Positions 32,321 through 43,582 of a stretch of DNA of 64,000 bases are shown piece after piece. How positions within the stretch are numbered: the first letter of the stretch is position 1; each line of letters begins with the position of its first letter. This stretch comes from Isoetes taiwanensis. Taxonomy: Eukaryota; Streptophyta; Lycopodiopsida; Isoetales; Isoetaceae. The position numbers were made by a program, and so were the translations under genes. Location: positions 682,001 to 746,000 of the forward strand of contig JAJEKV010000075.1 of the NCBI GenBank assembly GCA_021234155.1. The letters are read 5' to 3'. The notes below the pieces were generated by a model. That model was not told the DNA's origin. It worked only from the letters and a program-made list of their open reading frames with translations, and ran no database searches.

Positions 32321-32476
32321 AGGGAAACTGATAGGATAGAGAAGAAGGAGAAATCTAGCTCAAGAGAACGCCGATGATAGAATAATGAAGAGAGGCTGGA
32401 TAAATAGGAATGACAAGGGGACGTCCCCATCCAAGGAATGGCGGTTCTATTGCTGTCGCAATAGAACCGTGGCATT
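32321..32476 (+). repeat. 156-bp end repeat of insertion unit 2
   Basis: Second copy of 26098-26253, including the terminal hairpin (about 32443-32468). Directly followed by locus segment D. Confidence 0.95.
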
Positions 32477-33931
32477 AGCACTATGTTAGCCACTTGTAGA
32501 TTCTAAATTCCAGATTCTATTTGTGCACCAAAAAGAATGAAGGCCACTCTTGCCTGTAATGTCTCTATCTTTGGGGCCACCGCTGAGCATGAAGTCTTCA
32601 ATCTTTGAACTGAGAATTACATTAAAACTTCAGCCCAAAAAGCAAATGCAAGTGTGAAAGGGGAGCATCCCCACTCATAAGACTACTGACTTACCTTCTC
32701 AATCAGGAACTTTGCACATCCGGTTGCATGAATGATTGCATGCAGTAGTAAGAACAGAGACATATATTACATAATAATTAAGTTATGCACCAATGGCAAA
32801 CAATCTAATGCAGTGCACATCTTTCTAAGCTTGGACAAGGCAATACAGCTATTGATGTACTTTTTTTCTATAAATCCATTGAGGCTGAAATTTTGTATTC
32901 CAAGGCGTAATATTAATGCGTTTCAGGGAAAAATATCAAAAAAATAAAATAAAAATATTTTTCGAAAATACAAAGAAAATGTCTCAAAAAGCACCCACTA
33001 AGCACCATGTGTCGCTGACACAAAAAGTGCCCCCCACCTCCATGCTTTAACCCTGAAGGCATGCACAAATGTAGATGAGCCAAGAATGGGAAAAGTTATC
33101 CATGATTAGATTATTACAAAGAGCTGCATAATTGACACAATTATAAGATCTTGCAGTATTGCAGAACATGGAGAAGGGCATCATGCCATCTATTTTTTTC
33201 TAAAGATGCGAGAAGAGGGCATACAACCAGTAATGATTACATTTTTGTAAGAACTTGTAAGAGCTAAATGGATATCATGCTTTTTACTCCTTCCAAATGC
33301 AAGTTTCCATTGCATAGTAATGCCTGAAGATACAGGGAACACATCCAAAGCATGTGTCAAGATAAGAAAGTATCAACAAGCAATAAATAGCACATAGACA
33401 TTGGATCTGATACTGGCATGGAATTGCGGGAAGCTTATCAAACCTGAGCATCATACATTGTAGGCCGTAGAAGATGCATTGTAGAAATGGCCTACCTGTG
33501 TGAATGCACACCGAAAATGAAGCTGGCCGTCTTTGTGTTGGGCTATTGTGTTTATGGCAACAGCCGCCTACAAGAACTCAGATGAGTGACAGAGAGCTCT
33601 ACAACATGGCCGGCAAACCCTACAGAACTCCAAGAACTAACTCTGGCAAATCGTCCCTGGCTAAATTTTCTGCCATAGCCAATTGAAATCAAAAGGCTAT
33701 TTGAGAATCGACCCAATTTCGATGTGGATGAGGCAGATGAAAATAGGATGGGTCAGGCTAAAAATTGCTGGAAATTTGGAGAACAAAGAAAAATTGAAGA
33801 AGGTGAGGGAGCGATCCACCTCTAAATTGAAAGCAATCCATCTTTGAATTGAAACAACCTTCCGGTAACCGACATCCCACTTGGAATTTCCTCAAATTTT
33901 CACAGCCATAGATGAAATCGAACGTTTGTAA
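32477..33931 (+). repeat. Locus segment D, copy 1 (1.45 kb)
   Basis: Closely similar to 34116-35650. Differs in the middle: about 32860-33055 holds unrelated AT-rich sequence where copy 2 has PPR-like coding sequence. The frame 33504-33686 (MHTENEAGRLCVGLLCLWQQ) is conserved in both copies but shows no known domain. Confidence 0.85.
33055..33265 (+). pseudogene. PPR repeat fragment in segment D copy 1
   Basis: Plus-strand pieces match the end of a PPR array: GHHAIYFF-like and MREEGIQPVMITF-like segments in shifted frames, corresponding to 34825-35030 in copy 2. Only the last one or two repeats remain. Confidence 0.5.
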
Positions 33932-34115
33932 TAGCCGTATTATGCACATGAGAATAGTTACAATACAGTAGAACTTTAGCTGTTAGGATGCTGCACATGA
34001 GAATAGTTACTAGAAACGTTCTCATCACCAAGATTAGATCAGAAAGAGCATATTTGCACATGTTCTTGGTATCTATATTGTGATTTTGAGGTTTGAATCG
34101 CCAGAAACTTTTATT
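33932..34115 (+). repeat. Locus segment A, copy 2 (184 bp)
   Basis: Second copy of 25230-25413, here joined directly to segment D. It represents the uninterrupted A-D junction. Confidence 0.9.
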
Positions 34116-35650
34116 AGCACTATGTTAGCCACTTGTAGATTCTAAATTCTAGATTCTATTTGTGCACCAAAAAGAATGAAGGCAACTCTTGCCTGTAATG
34201 TCTCTATCTTTGGGGCCACTGCTGAGCATGAAGTCTTCAATCTTTGAACTGAGAATTACATTAAAACTTCAGCCCAAAAAGCAAATGCAAGTGTGAAAGG
34301 GGAGCATCCCCACTCATAAGACTACTGACTTGCCTTCTCAATGAGGAACTTGGCACATCCGGTTGCATGAATGATTGCATGCAGTAGTAAGAACAGAGAC
34401 ACATATTACATAATAATTAAGTTATGCACCAGTGGCAAACAATCTAATGCAGTGCACATCTTTCTAAGCTTGGACAAGGCAATACAGCTATTGATGTATA
34501 TTTTCAGTCACCACATCTCAAGGTTAACAAATATATCCATCTTCCTGTTCTCACAACATATGCTACAACAGTGGCTGCAAACTCATTGATAATGGACTCG
34601 AAATTGTCTTTGTCAGGAACACTCTAATTTATATGTATATGGAGTGTGCAAGTCTAGAGGAGGCATGTAATGAGTTTCAAAATTTATCAAATAGAAAATT
34701 AATGAGATGGGGTGCCATATTTGGCAGATATGTGCAAAGTAGGAGAGGCTTCCCTGCTTTAATGAGTTTGGCATGATGCAACAAGAGGGCATACGTCCAA
34801 ACAAGACTATATTTTTTAGCTCGTTGAAGGCATGCACAAATGTAGATGAGCCAAGAATGGGAACAGTTATCTATGATTAGATTATTACAAAGAGCTGCAT
34901 AATTGACACAATTATAGGATCTTGCAGTATTGCAGAACATGGAGAAGGGCATCATGCCATCTATTTTTTTTCTAAAGATGCGAGAAGAGGGCATACAACC
35001 AGTAATGATTACATTTTTGTAAGAACTTGTAAGAGCTAAATGGATATCATGCTTTTTACTCCTTCCAAATGCAAGTTTCCATTGTATAGTACTGCCTGAA
35101 GATACAGGGAACACATCCAAAGCATGTGTCAAGATAAGAAAGTATCAACAAGCAATAAATAGCACATAGATATTGGATCTGATACAGGCATGGAATTGCG
35201 GGAAGCTTATAAAACCTGAGCATCATACATTGTAGGCCATAGAAGATGCATTGTAGAAACGGCCTACCTGTGTGAATGCACACCGAAAATGAAGCTGGCC
35301 GTCTTTGTGTTGGGCTATTGTGTTTATGGCAACAGCCGCCTACAAGAACTCAGATGAGTGACAGAGAGCTCTACAACATGGCCGGCAAACCCTACAGAAC
35401 TCCAAGAACTAACTCTGGCAAATCGTCCCTGGCTAAATTTTCCGCCAGAGGCAGATGAAAATAGGATGGGTCAGGCTAAAAATTGCTGGAAATTTGGAGA
35501 ACAAAGAAAAGTTGAAGAAGGTGAGGGAGCGATCCACCTCTGAATTGAAAGCAATCCATCTTTGAATTGAAACAACCTTCCGGTAACCGACATCCCACTT
35601 GGAATTTCCTCAAATTTTCACAGCTATAGATGAAATCGAACGTTTGTAAT
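34116..35650 (+). repeat. Locus segment D, copy 2 (1.53 kb)
   Basis: Second copy of 32477-33931, ending at GTTTGTAATAG. After this point the sequence differs (copy 1 runs into A2). Confidence 0.85.
34555..35035 (+). pseudogene. PPR (pentatricopeptide) gene relic
   Basis: One plus frame reads IDNGLEIVFVRNTLIYMYME, then ASLEEACNEFQNLSNRKLMR and WGAIFGRYVQSRRGFPAL. This is the standard PLS-type order (NTLIxMYxxCxSLEEA, then W.A...Y.Q). After frameshifts, pieces like NKT.FF.SLKAC, GSCSIAEHGEGHHAI and MREEGIQPV follow. Stops and frame changes make it non-functional. PPR proteins bind organellar RNA; this is a dead fragment carried by the duplicated locus. Confidence 0.7.
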
Positions 35651-36380
35651 AGCATCCACGTGAACAAAAGTCTCACCTGGCATCAACGTGGACACTCTAA
35701 AATTGTTTTAAAGTGTCAACTTGTGTTTGTGCAAACGTGCGGGAAAAAAAAAAAAAAAAAAAAACTGTTTAAATGCCGAGAGCTGTTCTGTGTGCTCCTC
35801 AGAACCTCCGTGAAACCAAACTCCAAGCTCTAATGAGGAGTAATCTGGAGACACAACCTAATACAAAAACCAGATGAACGGTTACTGCACTCTGGGGACC
35901 ATGGCAACCTCCTGCAGCCCACAAGCACGCAACCCCAAGATTTGAAAATCAGGGTGGATGCATGAATCGGCTGCGTCTAAAAGGGAAAGAACCTGCTTTC
36001 CAAAAATTTATTATGTCCAAGCTTTACAGAAAAAAAAATCCCATTCCAAACCGTTCAAAAAAAACCCAATTCCAAACCATTGAAAAAACCTTGCAAATCA
36101 TCTATAGCAAACCTTATTGAATGGCCCCATTTTTTCCATGGGATTAGCGTCAGGACTCTTTTCCTTGTTGTATGGTGGTATTTATTGGGTTAAAGGTTTC
36201 CTCTGATCCTAGATTTTTAGTATATGTTGAATTTTTAAGTGGATGCTTGGTTTCTAGACTTATAATATCTTATGAATTTTGGAATAGATGCTTGTTTTCT
36301 TTACTTGACTGGTGAAGTTGTTGTTCATTTAGCACCATCTTAATTTTTCATTTCAGGTTCTTATATTATGCTTTCATGAT
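35651..36380. other. Intergenic with an A-run
   Basis: A poly(A) tract (about 35742-35764), likely a retroposon tail scar. No supported gene. Confidence 0.5.
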
Positions 36381-36383
36381 TGC

Positions 36384-37600
36384 TCCCTCTTTGCTTTTTC
36401 GTCTTATTGTCTTAGATTGATTCTTTTTCCCTCTAAGTTTCTCCTTATTGGGAGTAACCTTTTTCATATGTTTAGCATCAGTAATGTCAGATTTGTTTTT
36501 TCCCAGTTTTATATTATTTACTCAAATTCCCTAAGTTTCAAGTTCGACATATTGCTTGATTAAGTCCACCTGATTTTCTCATAGACCATAACATGGGGTG
36601 GACTTGCATGTATCTAAGTTATTTGCATGAGGCATGATGTCTGGCATGAACATTCTTTATGGTTTAGCAAGCGGATGATATTGAGCATGTATATTATGGT
36701 TGACGTGGATAATTATTGACATTATGTTTTCAGGTCAAAGGGTTTGAAGTTTTCTATTTGCATGGATATCTACTCATGGACCTTATCATCATAATTGGCC
36801 CATTTGTCCCATTCTTCTATGCTTGTATTCTATTTTGGTATTTTGGATGCTTGCACTATCTCCATGTGCTACTTGACTTTCATTCTTGTCACTTATCTCA
36901 TTTGTTTCAGTTAACTTTTGGGGTTTAAACGCTTTGGGTTGATGTTTGTCTTTGTTTTGGCTCGTGATGTGATAATGAGCCTTAGTTATTCTAGTATTCC
37001 ATTTGGTACTCCTAATGCTTGCAATATTTCCAAATTCTGCGTGACTCATTTAGTCGCTTACCTCATTTGTGCCAATTATTGCATCGTTTCTTGTGCCACA
37101 TTCCTTTTTTTTTCATGGCTTTTTTATGGTGGCACCATTACCCCCTTGCTCTAGAAATCCATTGGAATTTGCAGGCTTATGGTCCGATAGAATGGGGGTG
37201 ATATGAGTCGATGATGGGATCGGTTCCAAATTGGCACCTACATAGTTCAACAAGGGACTGGCTTCTTGTTGTCGTGGTTTCTTAGGCCGAGCCATGTGGC
37301 TTCACAGTTTCAAATGGCATGGATGTGGTCCATCACATCACTTCGGTGTCTCTTACCACGGTTAGTCTTGTTTTATGGGTTTTTTATTGCAATTTTTCAC
37401 CGATGCATCCATCATATGTTTCACTTCGGTTGATTTCTTTTGGTTTTTATATATTTTGACTTTCTTGGTCAATGTTTGTTTTTCTTTTGGCTAGTCCATT
37501 TGGTTATCCTGATGCTTGCCCTATTTCCATGTGCTACATAACTCTCATTCTTGTCACTGATCTCATTTGTTTCAATTAGCATTGTTTCTCATTTCTATTT
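36384..37600 (+). repeat. Dispersed non-coding repeat R, copy 1
   Basis: The part 36384-36848 recurs in direct orientation at 40750-41221 plus 42471-42542. The part 36940-37600 recurs in inverted orientation at about 62430-63110. Pyrimidine-rich, with motifs such as CTCATTTGTTTCAGTTAAC. No coding sequence. Intron- or UTR-like composition; family unknown. Confidence 0.8.
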
Positions 37601-38029
37601 CTCCATGACTTGAGAATTGAGGAGAGGGTCTGCCATTGGCTATTGTTACCATTCACATCATCAGCATTATATATTTATGATAAGAAAGCTCTAAAATGCA
37701 AAGAGGCAAAAATAACTTTTGTTCATAGCTTAAAACTTTGGCCATTAGCTTTGCATACGAATCTCTCTATCAACATGTACAAGGCATTCCCGTGCAGTTA
37801 CTGAATTTCCTTTGTGTAATAACCATTAGGATAGGAGCTGGGCCAGCAACACCTGCAGCTGCACAAAAGCAACGTACATTATTGTAGTTGGTGAACAACG
37901 TCCTTGAAGTATCTAGAGGCACATTACTGTCGAACTCTAGCATTCCAAGAAACCACTACCTATACAAACATTAGCTTGGGAGCTAACATAAAAGACCAGA
38001 ATTAAGCAGGTGGCAAGTTCAGGCCTTAA

Positions 38030-38641
38030 ATGAAGATAGATCGTCCCTCATCTTCTTTTCATTCTTGCAATGATGATGAGAGCAAGACAAAACTTTTAGA
38101 CAGTGAATTTGAAGATCGTCATACTAGAGTACCTATTGGCATCAGGGATCAAGAATTTGAAGATTGTCATACTAGTATACCTGTAAGCAGCAGTGGTGAT
38201 GACGGTGAGACAAAAGTTTCAGATGATGAACTTGAAGATGATCATACAAGTACACATGGCAGCAGTGATGATGAGAAGAAGAAATTTAGAAGCTTACATC
38301 TTAGCAACGGAAATAAAGAGCAACAAGCTGATAAGCCTCAAGCAACCAAAACCTCAGAATGCCCCTACAGCAACCAATACCTCAGAATGCATGGGCAGAT
38401 GGTGCCACTTCCCAAATCTGCATGCAACAACAAGGTACATAAAAATAGTTTGTTAGAGCGAACATATCCTGACAAAACTTTGTCTCTTAGCCCATCTAAG
38501 AATGATTCAACATTCAGTAATAGTTCAACTAACAACTATGAGAGTAGAATTTATCATTTTTGCAAGATGGCTCTTCCGAAATGGAGCTTCTTGCTGAAAA
38601 TAATATGTCCAACTGCTGGCAAGGCAATTCACTGCCAATAA
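38030..38641 (+). CDS. Unknown acidic-repeat protein, 203 aa
   Basis: An intact plus frame, ATG 38030 to TAA 38639-38641. The first 100 residues contain about three acidic repeats centred on SEFEDRHTRVP, QEFEDCHTSIP and DELEDDHTSTH, with DDES/GDDGE spacers. The DNA repeat unit is about 90-110 bases. The second half is Ser/Asn-rich and ends in a hydrophobic stretch. No signal peptide at the N-terminus. I recognise no family. It may be an exon of a host gene or a retrotransposon gag fragment. Internal repeats with conserved frame argue mildly for real coding. Confidence 0.4.
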   Translation: MKIDRPSSSFHSCNDDESKTKLLDSEFEDRHTRVPIGIRDQEFEDCHTSIPVSSSGDDGETKVSDDELEDDHTSTHGSSDDEKKKFRSLHLSNGNKEQQADKPQATKTSECPYSNQYLRMHGQMVPLPKSACNNKVHKNSLLERTYPDKTLSLSPSKNDSTFSNSSTNNYESRIYHFCKMALPKWSFLLKIICPTAGKAIHCQ

Positions 38642-38743
38642 TCAGAGAATGCCAGTTCCAAAAGTGGAGCACTAATTTTAAGCTCAATCATGTCATTCAA
38701 ATGATGAACATAATGAAAAAAATAACTCTGGTAGAATTGGAAC

Positions 38744-38878
<135 letters not shown>

Positions 38879-39841
38879 AATTTTAGCGTCCGCGAAAACC
38901 CAATCGGGTTATGGGACCCAATACAAAAGGTGGGGCATAGGCCCGATGACAGTAACAAAAAATATCAACATAGCAAAAATGCAACAAAAATAATAATAAG
39001 TAGCTAAACACGGGCACATAAGCTAAGTGTACCCAAACCATAGGTTCTGAGGCCACTGGTCTCGAATGATTGTTGTACCTCCCCGATACACTGCCCACTT
39101 TTGCTGCAGCCTAGCCTCTCGCACTTTACACAATTCCTGTCGTCGTCTGGTCAGCTGGAGCGGAGAGAGATCCTCTTGAACCGAGAAGTGGGTGCCTTTC
39201 AGATGACTTCTGTGCTGAAGGACATACAGCCTGTCCTGTGGGCTATTGAACTGCACGACGATATGGCGGGGTCGGTCTGACCTCTGAGCTCCAACCCTGC
39301 GTGCTGTAACAATGGCGGGCCTCTGAATGTTCATAACATCTGTGAAGAAATTAGCTACCTGTTCTACGTCCAAGGCGGGATTTGCCTCTGGCACACCCAC
39401 AATGCGCAAATTCAAGCTTCTGTCCACTGCTATCTGAGCGAATTCTGCTGCCTATGTGCTCCCATGATCCTTATCTGGCATGCCACTATGACCCTGTGCT
39501 TGCGAGCCACCTGGATCTTTATCTATCATCTCCACATCGGTATCCATATGAGCCTCTGTTTGCACCCCGTCGGCAATGCACGTGCTCTCAAGGGTCTGGG
39601 TTTCAGCATCCGTATAGAATTTTGGGCAAGAGGAGAGAGGTGATTGCGGGGCTCCTGCTTCCAAGATGGCAGAGTAAAGCAAATTTAGTAGCAGGAAGAA
39701 AAGCTTACCTTCGAAGGAAATCGTCGGGCCTGCAAGAGATGCACCTTGCAAGGTGTCCAGAAGAAGATGCTGGTCTGATGAGGGCAAGAGCGGAAGGATC
39801 CGTGTCTGAAGTGAGGCGTGCTGATGTATGAGATTATGCAA
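38879..39841 (-). pseudogene. L1 ORF1p-type coding relic (RRM-like plus C-terminal domain)
   Basis: The minus frame 39427-39023 (134 aa) starts near SLNLRIVGVPE and continues with ARRVG, RPRHIVVQF, DRLYVLQHRSHLKG and LTRRRQELCKVREARLQQ. This is the order typical of the RRM-like and C-terminal domains of L1 ORF1 RNA-binding proteins (Transposase_22-like). An upstream minus frame (39841-39452) may be its N-terminal part, acidic and Gln/Asp-rich, separated by a stop. After the stop comes a 140-base T-rich 3' region and then (CTAT)n on the minus strand. No ORF2 follows. It binds LINE RNA in active elements. Confidence 0.6.
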
Positions 39842-40229
39842 AATGCTGGATATACAGAAGATGTCAAACGAGGCATTTGGTCTTGCTGCACGGAGATAGG
39901 CTTAAATTTTATTGTGTAAGTGCTCTACTAGCAACTAAAGATCAAAAATATATGGGGAAACACATACCTGAAAAGCGAAGCAGGAGCTTACTCAACAAGG
40001 CTCTCTAGTAGTGCAATGTCTCCAACAAACCCATGTTGATCAGTTCATTCCGAAAACGAAAAGATGAGAATGAGACTGTCGGATTTGGAGAAAGATAATT
40101 TGCAGATGAACCGGAAGGCAAGATCAGTCCTTCATCCAGGAAAAACTTCCTGCAAATTTTGATTGGCAATATGAACCCAAATGGAAGGAGAAGTTCTTCC
40201 CTTCCAAGAAGGACCCTTATCGGACTCTC

Positions 40230-40266
40230 TTATCGGACTCTCTAGTGTAAAGGGAGAGTCCGATAA
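40230..40266. repeat. Perfect 13-bp-stem hairpin
   Basis: TTATCGGACTCTC (40230-40242), loop of 11 bases, GAGAGTCCGATAA (40254-40266). The left arm is partly duplicated just upstream (about 40218-40229). Confidence 0.9.
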
Positions 40267-40318
40267 CTAGTTATTAGTACTACGAGATAATTAGTTATCA
40301 GCCCGATAATGTGGTTAT

Positions 40319-40503
40319 CGGTCTTTGCCTCGGCTGATAACCAAAAATGCGTGGCCTCGGTTGTACGTCCTCGGCCAGATATTTGCACGTAAGGCCTCGG
40401 CCTGGCCTTCGGCCCTAGCAGGCCTTTGCCTAACGTGCAAATATCTGGCCTCGAACGTACAGCCTCAGTCACGTATTTTTGGTTATCAGCCTTGGCTAGA
40501 CCG
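40319..40503. repeat. Long foldback, about 72-bp arms
   Basis: Left arm 40319-40390 starts CGGTCTTTGCCTCGGCTGAT. Right arm 40433-40503 is its reverse complement with about 12 mismatches or gaps. The 42-base loop starts AAGGCC and contains GGCCTTCGGCC-type self-complementarity. Could be a MITE-like foldback or a young miRNA-type hairpin. Confidence 0.85.
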
Positions 40504-40749
40504 ATCACCTTACCTTCGAGATCCCCAATTGTGAGAATATTTGAAAATTTCAAGGTTTCTTTGGTTTTTTTCTGTTTCATGGTGGTGGTTGTGTAGAATT
40601 TGGGTTGTTACTCGTGCTTTATGGATGGTGGTCGTTGTGTAGAATTTGGGTTGTTACTCGTGTTTTGTGGTTGTCCTTTGTTTCATGAGTCAGTTTGTAA
40701 TTAGTCTAGTATATTTCTGATCATCTTCTGATTTGTCCTGGCGATGTTT

Positions 40750-41221
40750 CCCTCTTTCCTTTTTCGTCTTATTGTCTTAGATAGATTCTTCTTCCTTCTA
40801 GGTTTCTCCTTGTTGGGAGTAACCTTTTCCATATGCTTAGCATCGGTGATGTCAGATTTGTTTTTTCCCAGTTTTATATTATTTACTCAAATTTCTTAAG
40901 TTTTAAGTTCGACATATTGCTTGATTTTTGGAACTCCAAGTCTACCTGATTTTCTCATAGACCATAATATGCAGTGGACTTGCATGTATCTAAGTTATTT
41001 GCATGAGGCATGATGTCTGGCATGAACATTCTTTATGGTTTAACAAGCGGATGATATCGAGCATGTATATTATGGTTTGACATGGATAATTATAGATATT
41101 ATGTCTGCAGGTCAAAGGGTGTGAAGCTTACTCTTTGCGCGGATATCTGCTTGTGGTTCTTAGATGTTTCATCATGATTAGTCCATTTGTTCCATTCTTC
41201 TATGCTTGTATTCTATTTTGG
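40750..41221 (+). repeat. Dispersed non-coding repeat R, copy 2 (interrupted)
   Basis: Matches 36384-36848 in direct orientation and resumes at 42471-42542 after a retroposon insertion. Confidence 0.85.
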
Positions 41222-42470
41222 TTTTTTTTTTTTTTTTTTTTTTTTTTAAGGAAAGGAAGTGCCACTTTTTAATTTTTGTAATAAAAGTACATGCAACAAC
41301 ACAGAAGGAGATTACTACAGGAGCTCACACCTCAACTTCTTCATCTCCCCCTGGCGTGCTTATTCAGTCTCCTAATGAGACAAATAGAAAATTTACATAC
41401 CAGATTACTCCTGTAACATGTAACAACACATGATGAAGTAGGAAAAATAAACAAGTATGTGATCTTTGCCTTGAGAACCTGCTTTTGAAGTAACCTGTAT
41501 GCAATCCTTAATGATGACAGAAGGCATGTTGTCCAAAACAACAGCCACTCAAGCATATTAGTACTTGAGTTTTACTTAAGCATCAGCACTTAAGTATTTA
41601 ATATGCTCAAGCTTATTAGTACTTGAACATCAATGGGCCTTTCAGTACCTGAAAATGCTCTAGTTAGAACATTTTAAATCCCTAGCTGTGCATAATGTCA
41701 CATTGTGGGGTTACACGCGCTGCCCCTCCAACAGAGAAGTGGACCCTAGTAACAGAAATGCTGCATTATGGGGATTATCTGCTCATGTGTTCTGATACAT
41801 CATTTTCATGCACTACAAGAAGCCTCCAAATGAACTCGCCATCAACACAAAAATTCATTATACCTGTCTCTTAACCATACTTTACCAGATGAGTTGTCTC
41901 TTCCCGCTAGCAAGGAAACAGGAGTGCAAAAGGAAGGGAATAACCATCTGAAAACAAAACCTTGAAATAATAGAAAACTGCTAAATCTCTCAAGAACCTG
42001 AAACCCCTTCTCTCAGCAGGTTCTACAACTTTTGTTCCACCTTATAAGCCTCTGTGCTTTTTTCGGTGTGCTCATCCACAAACAAAAAAGGAACAACAAG
42101 CTGTCCTGCAGCTTCTTAGGCCGGCTCAGTGCTAACTAACATGTATCTTCTGAGAAAGGGCCCAGATGCCTATTCCATTTGTGAAGTACAAAGAAGCTAA
42201 TACTGCTAAAAAACTGCAGAAACCTTACTTGTAATTCTCCAATATGCTTGTAGAAGATCATCATGCTTATCTGAAGCATTAGAACAAAATACCACGTTAG
42301 TGGTTTTTTGTGAGAACCAGAGAGTCCGCCTTGAAGCAGCCAAGAACCAAGAAATCAGCAGCCTCTGATGAAGAAACAGGTTTGTATCCAAGAAAGCAAA
42401 CCCTGGCTAGCACCAGATAGAAGAGATTCGATTATGGGTCATGCAGCAGTGCCGGAATAGAAGAGAAAGA
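41222..42470 (-). mobile_element. Poly(A)-tailed retroposon inserted in repeat R
   Basis: The insertion is defined by comparison with the uninterrupted R copy at 36848. It begins with 26 T (41222-41247), the poly(A) tail of a minus-strand insert, and ends at about 42470 where R resumes (GGATGCTTGC). It is 1.25 kb. It has no long frame (42206-42391 minus is the best, 61 aa). A target duplication is not clear because the target itself contains TATTTTGG twice. It may be a retroposed non-coding transcript or a truncated LINE. Confidence 0.75.
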
Positions 42471-43282
42471 GGATGCTTGCACTATCTTCATGTGCTACTT
42501 GACTCTCATTCTTGTCACTTATCTCATTTGTTTCAGTTAACTTGTGATGGCATCATCAGCTCGCCATCACTTAGCATACACACAAAGAAAAAAAACACAA
42601 AACAAATTTAAACATAAAAAACACAAAACTGGATCAGTGATGTAAATGCCCATTCATCCAAGTTTGCCAAAGCATGTCATAATGTTGCATATTGCATAAG
42701 AGCCCTTCCTCTGGGAAGAGCAGCTCTAATTATGTTAGCTTGACTCACGGATTGTCTTCAACCCCCAACATCCATGCATGATGTCAGCATTAGATTAATG
42801 CAACAATTAGTGTTGCTCATGGCGTCCGATAACTGCCCTAGAAATGCAGATAGCATGCCATATAATCCATCTACATTTTGGAGTTCCTCAATTTCAAGAA
42901 TTGGAATATCTAGCTCAGGGATAATGTGCACAGAGAAATCAGGATTTTGATTCAAAGGATTAGCAGGGTCTCGAGATTTCCACCATATCACCTGTCTCTG
43001 TGTTCTGGTCCTCAAGGAACCTATCTATAAGTAAAAAACATGAAAAACAAAGATCACAACAAAGCCAAGCTGCTAAAACAAAGCTTTAAGATCCTCAAGC
43101 CTCACACAAGGCCCCCAAAATTGAACCATTATAATTTTTTTTTAATGGTTTGTTGGTGAAAACCAAATCCATAAATCAGTACATGTTTGTGGGTTCAAAA
43201 GTTTACAAACCATGTCTAGTTATCTAATATGGTTCAAAAAAAAAGGACCTCTGGTAACAGCGACATCAGGTGCGATTGCAAG

Positions 43283-43455
43283 ACCTCAGTACAGATGGAT
43301 CCGATTGTACAGGTGGATCCGATTGGTTCGATTGCAAGACATCCGATTGGTGCGATTCAGAGGATCCGATTCATATCATATCAGGTGGATCCGATTCATA
43401 TCAGGTGGATTCAGAAAAAAGTACAGGAAGGATCTGATTGGAAAGATTCAGAGGG
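43283..43455 (+). repeat. Degenerate minisatellite, GGATCCGATT core
   Basis: About nine units of the type GGTGGATCCGATT, or variants with TTCATATCA spacers, irregularly spaced. Confidence 0.8.
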
Positions 43456-43582
43456 CGGGAGGGGCAGACAATCGAATGCACTCAGACTAGGTATGTCCCA
43501 GCTTCTTCCTTCTGTTTTACATTGCTAGCTTCTTCCTTCTGTTTTACATTACATTTCTGTTTTACATAGCGTCTGTTGCTGT

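Larger units (their letters stand above)
26254..32473. mobile_element. Insertion unit 2 (6.2 kb), same ends as unit 1, no gene
   Basis: The first 36 bases equal the start of unit 1, and the last 156 bases equal its end. ATT flanks it (26251-26253, 32474-32476). The interior is purine-rich on the plus strand. It gives long minus-strand frames with hydrophobic composition (26318-26713, 26888-27421) that are judged compositional artefacts. It includes a 0.73-kb tandem duplication (29749-31203). No helicase, transposase or RT motif was found, so the unit is non-autonomous. Confidence 0.55.

Noticed and set aside
25414-32476. Calling units 1 and 2 canonical Helitrons
   Set aside because: The hairpin end is right, but a 5' TC and 3' CTRR between A and T are not present in either orientation without forcing; the shared ATT could be a 3-bp duplication.
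25414-32476. An LTR retrotransposon with 25414-26253 as the 5' LTR
   Set aside because: Only the last 156 bases recur at the far end, the first 36 bases recur at 26254, and there is no gag-pol between.
41811-41820. CACTACAAGA, identical to a CACTA terminus
   Set aside because: No inverted partner (TCTTGTAGTG) to the right, no subterminal repeats, and it lies inside the retroposon insertion; probably chance. It is therefore not used as the end of the Tnp2 element.
42758-43015. 85-aa minus frame near the Tnp2 gene
   Set aside because: No domain, no promoter or repeat support; could be chance.
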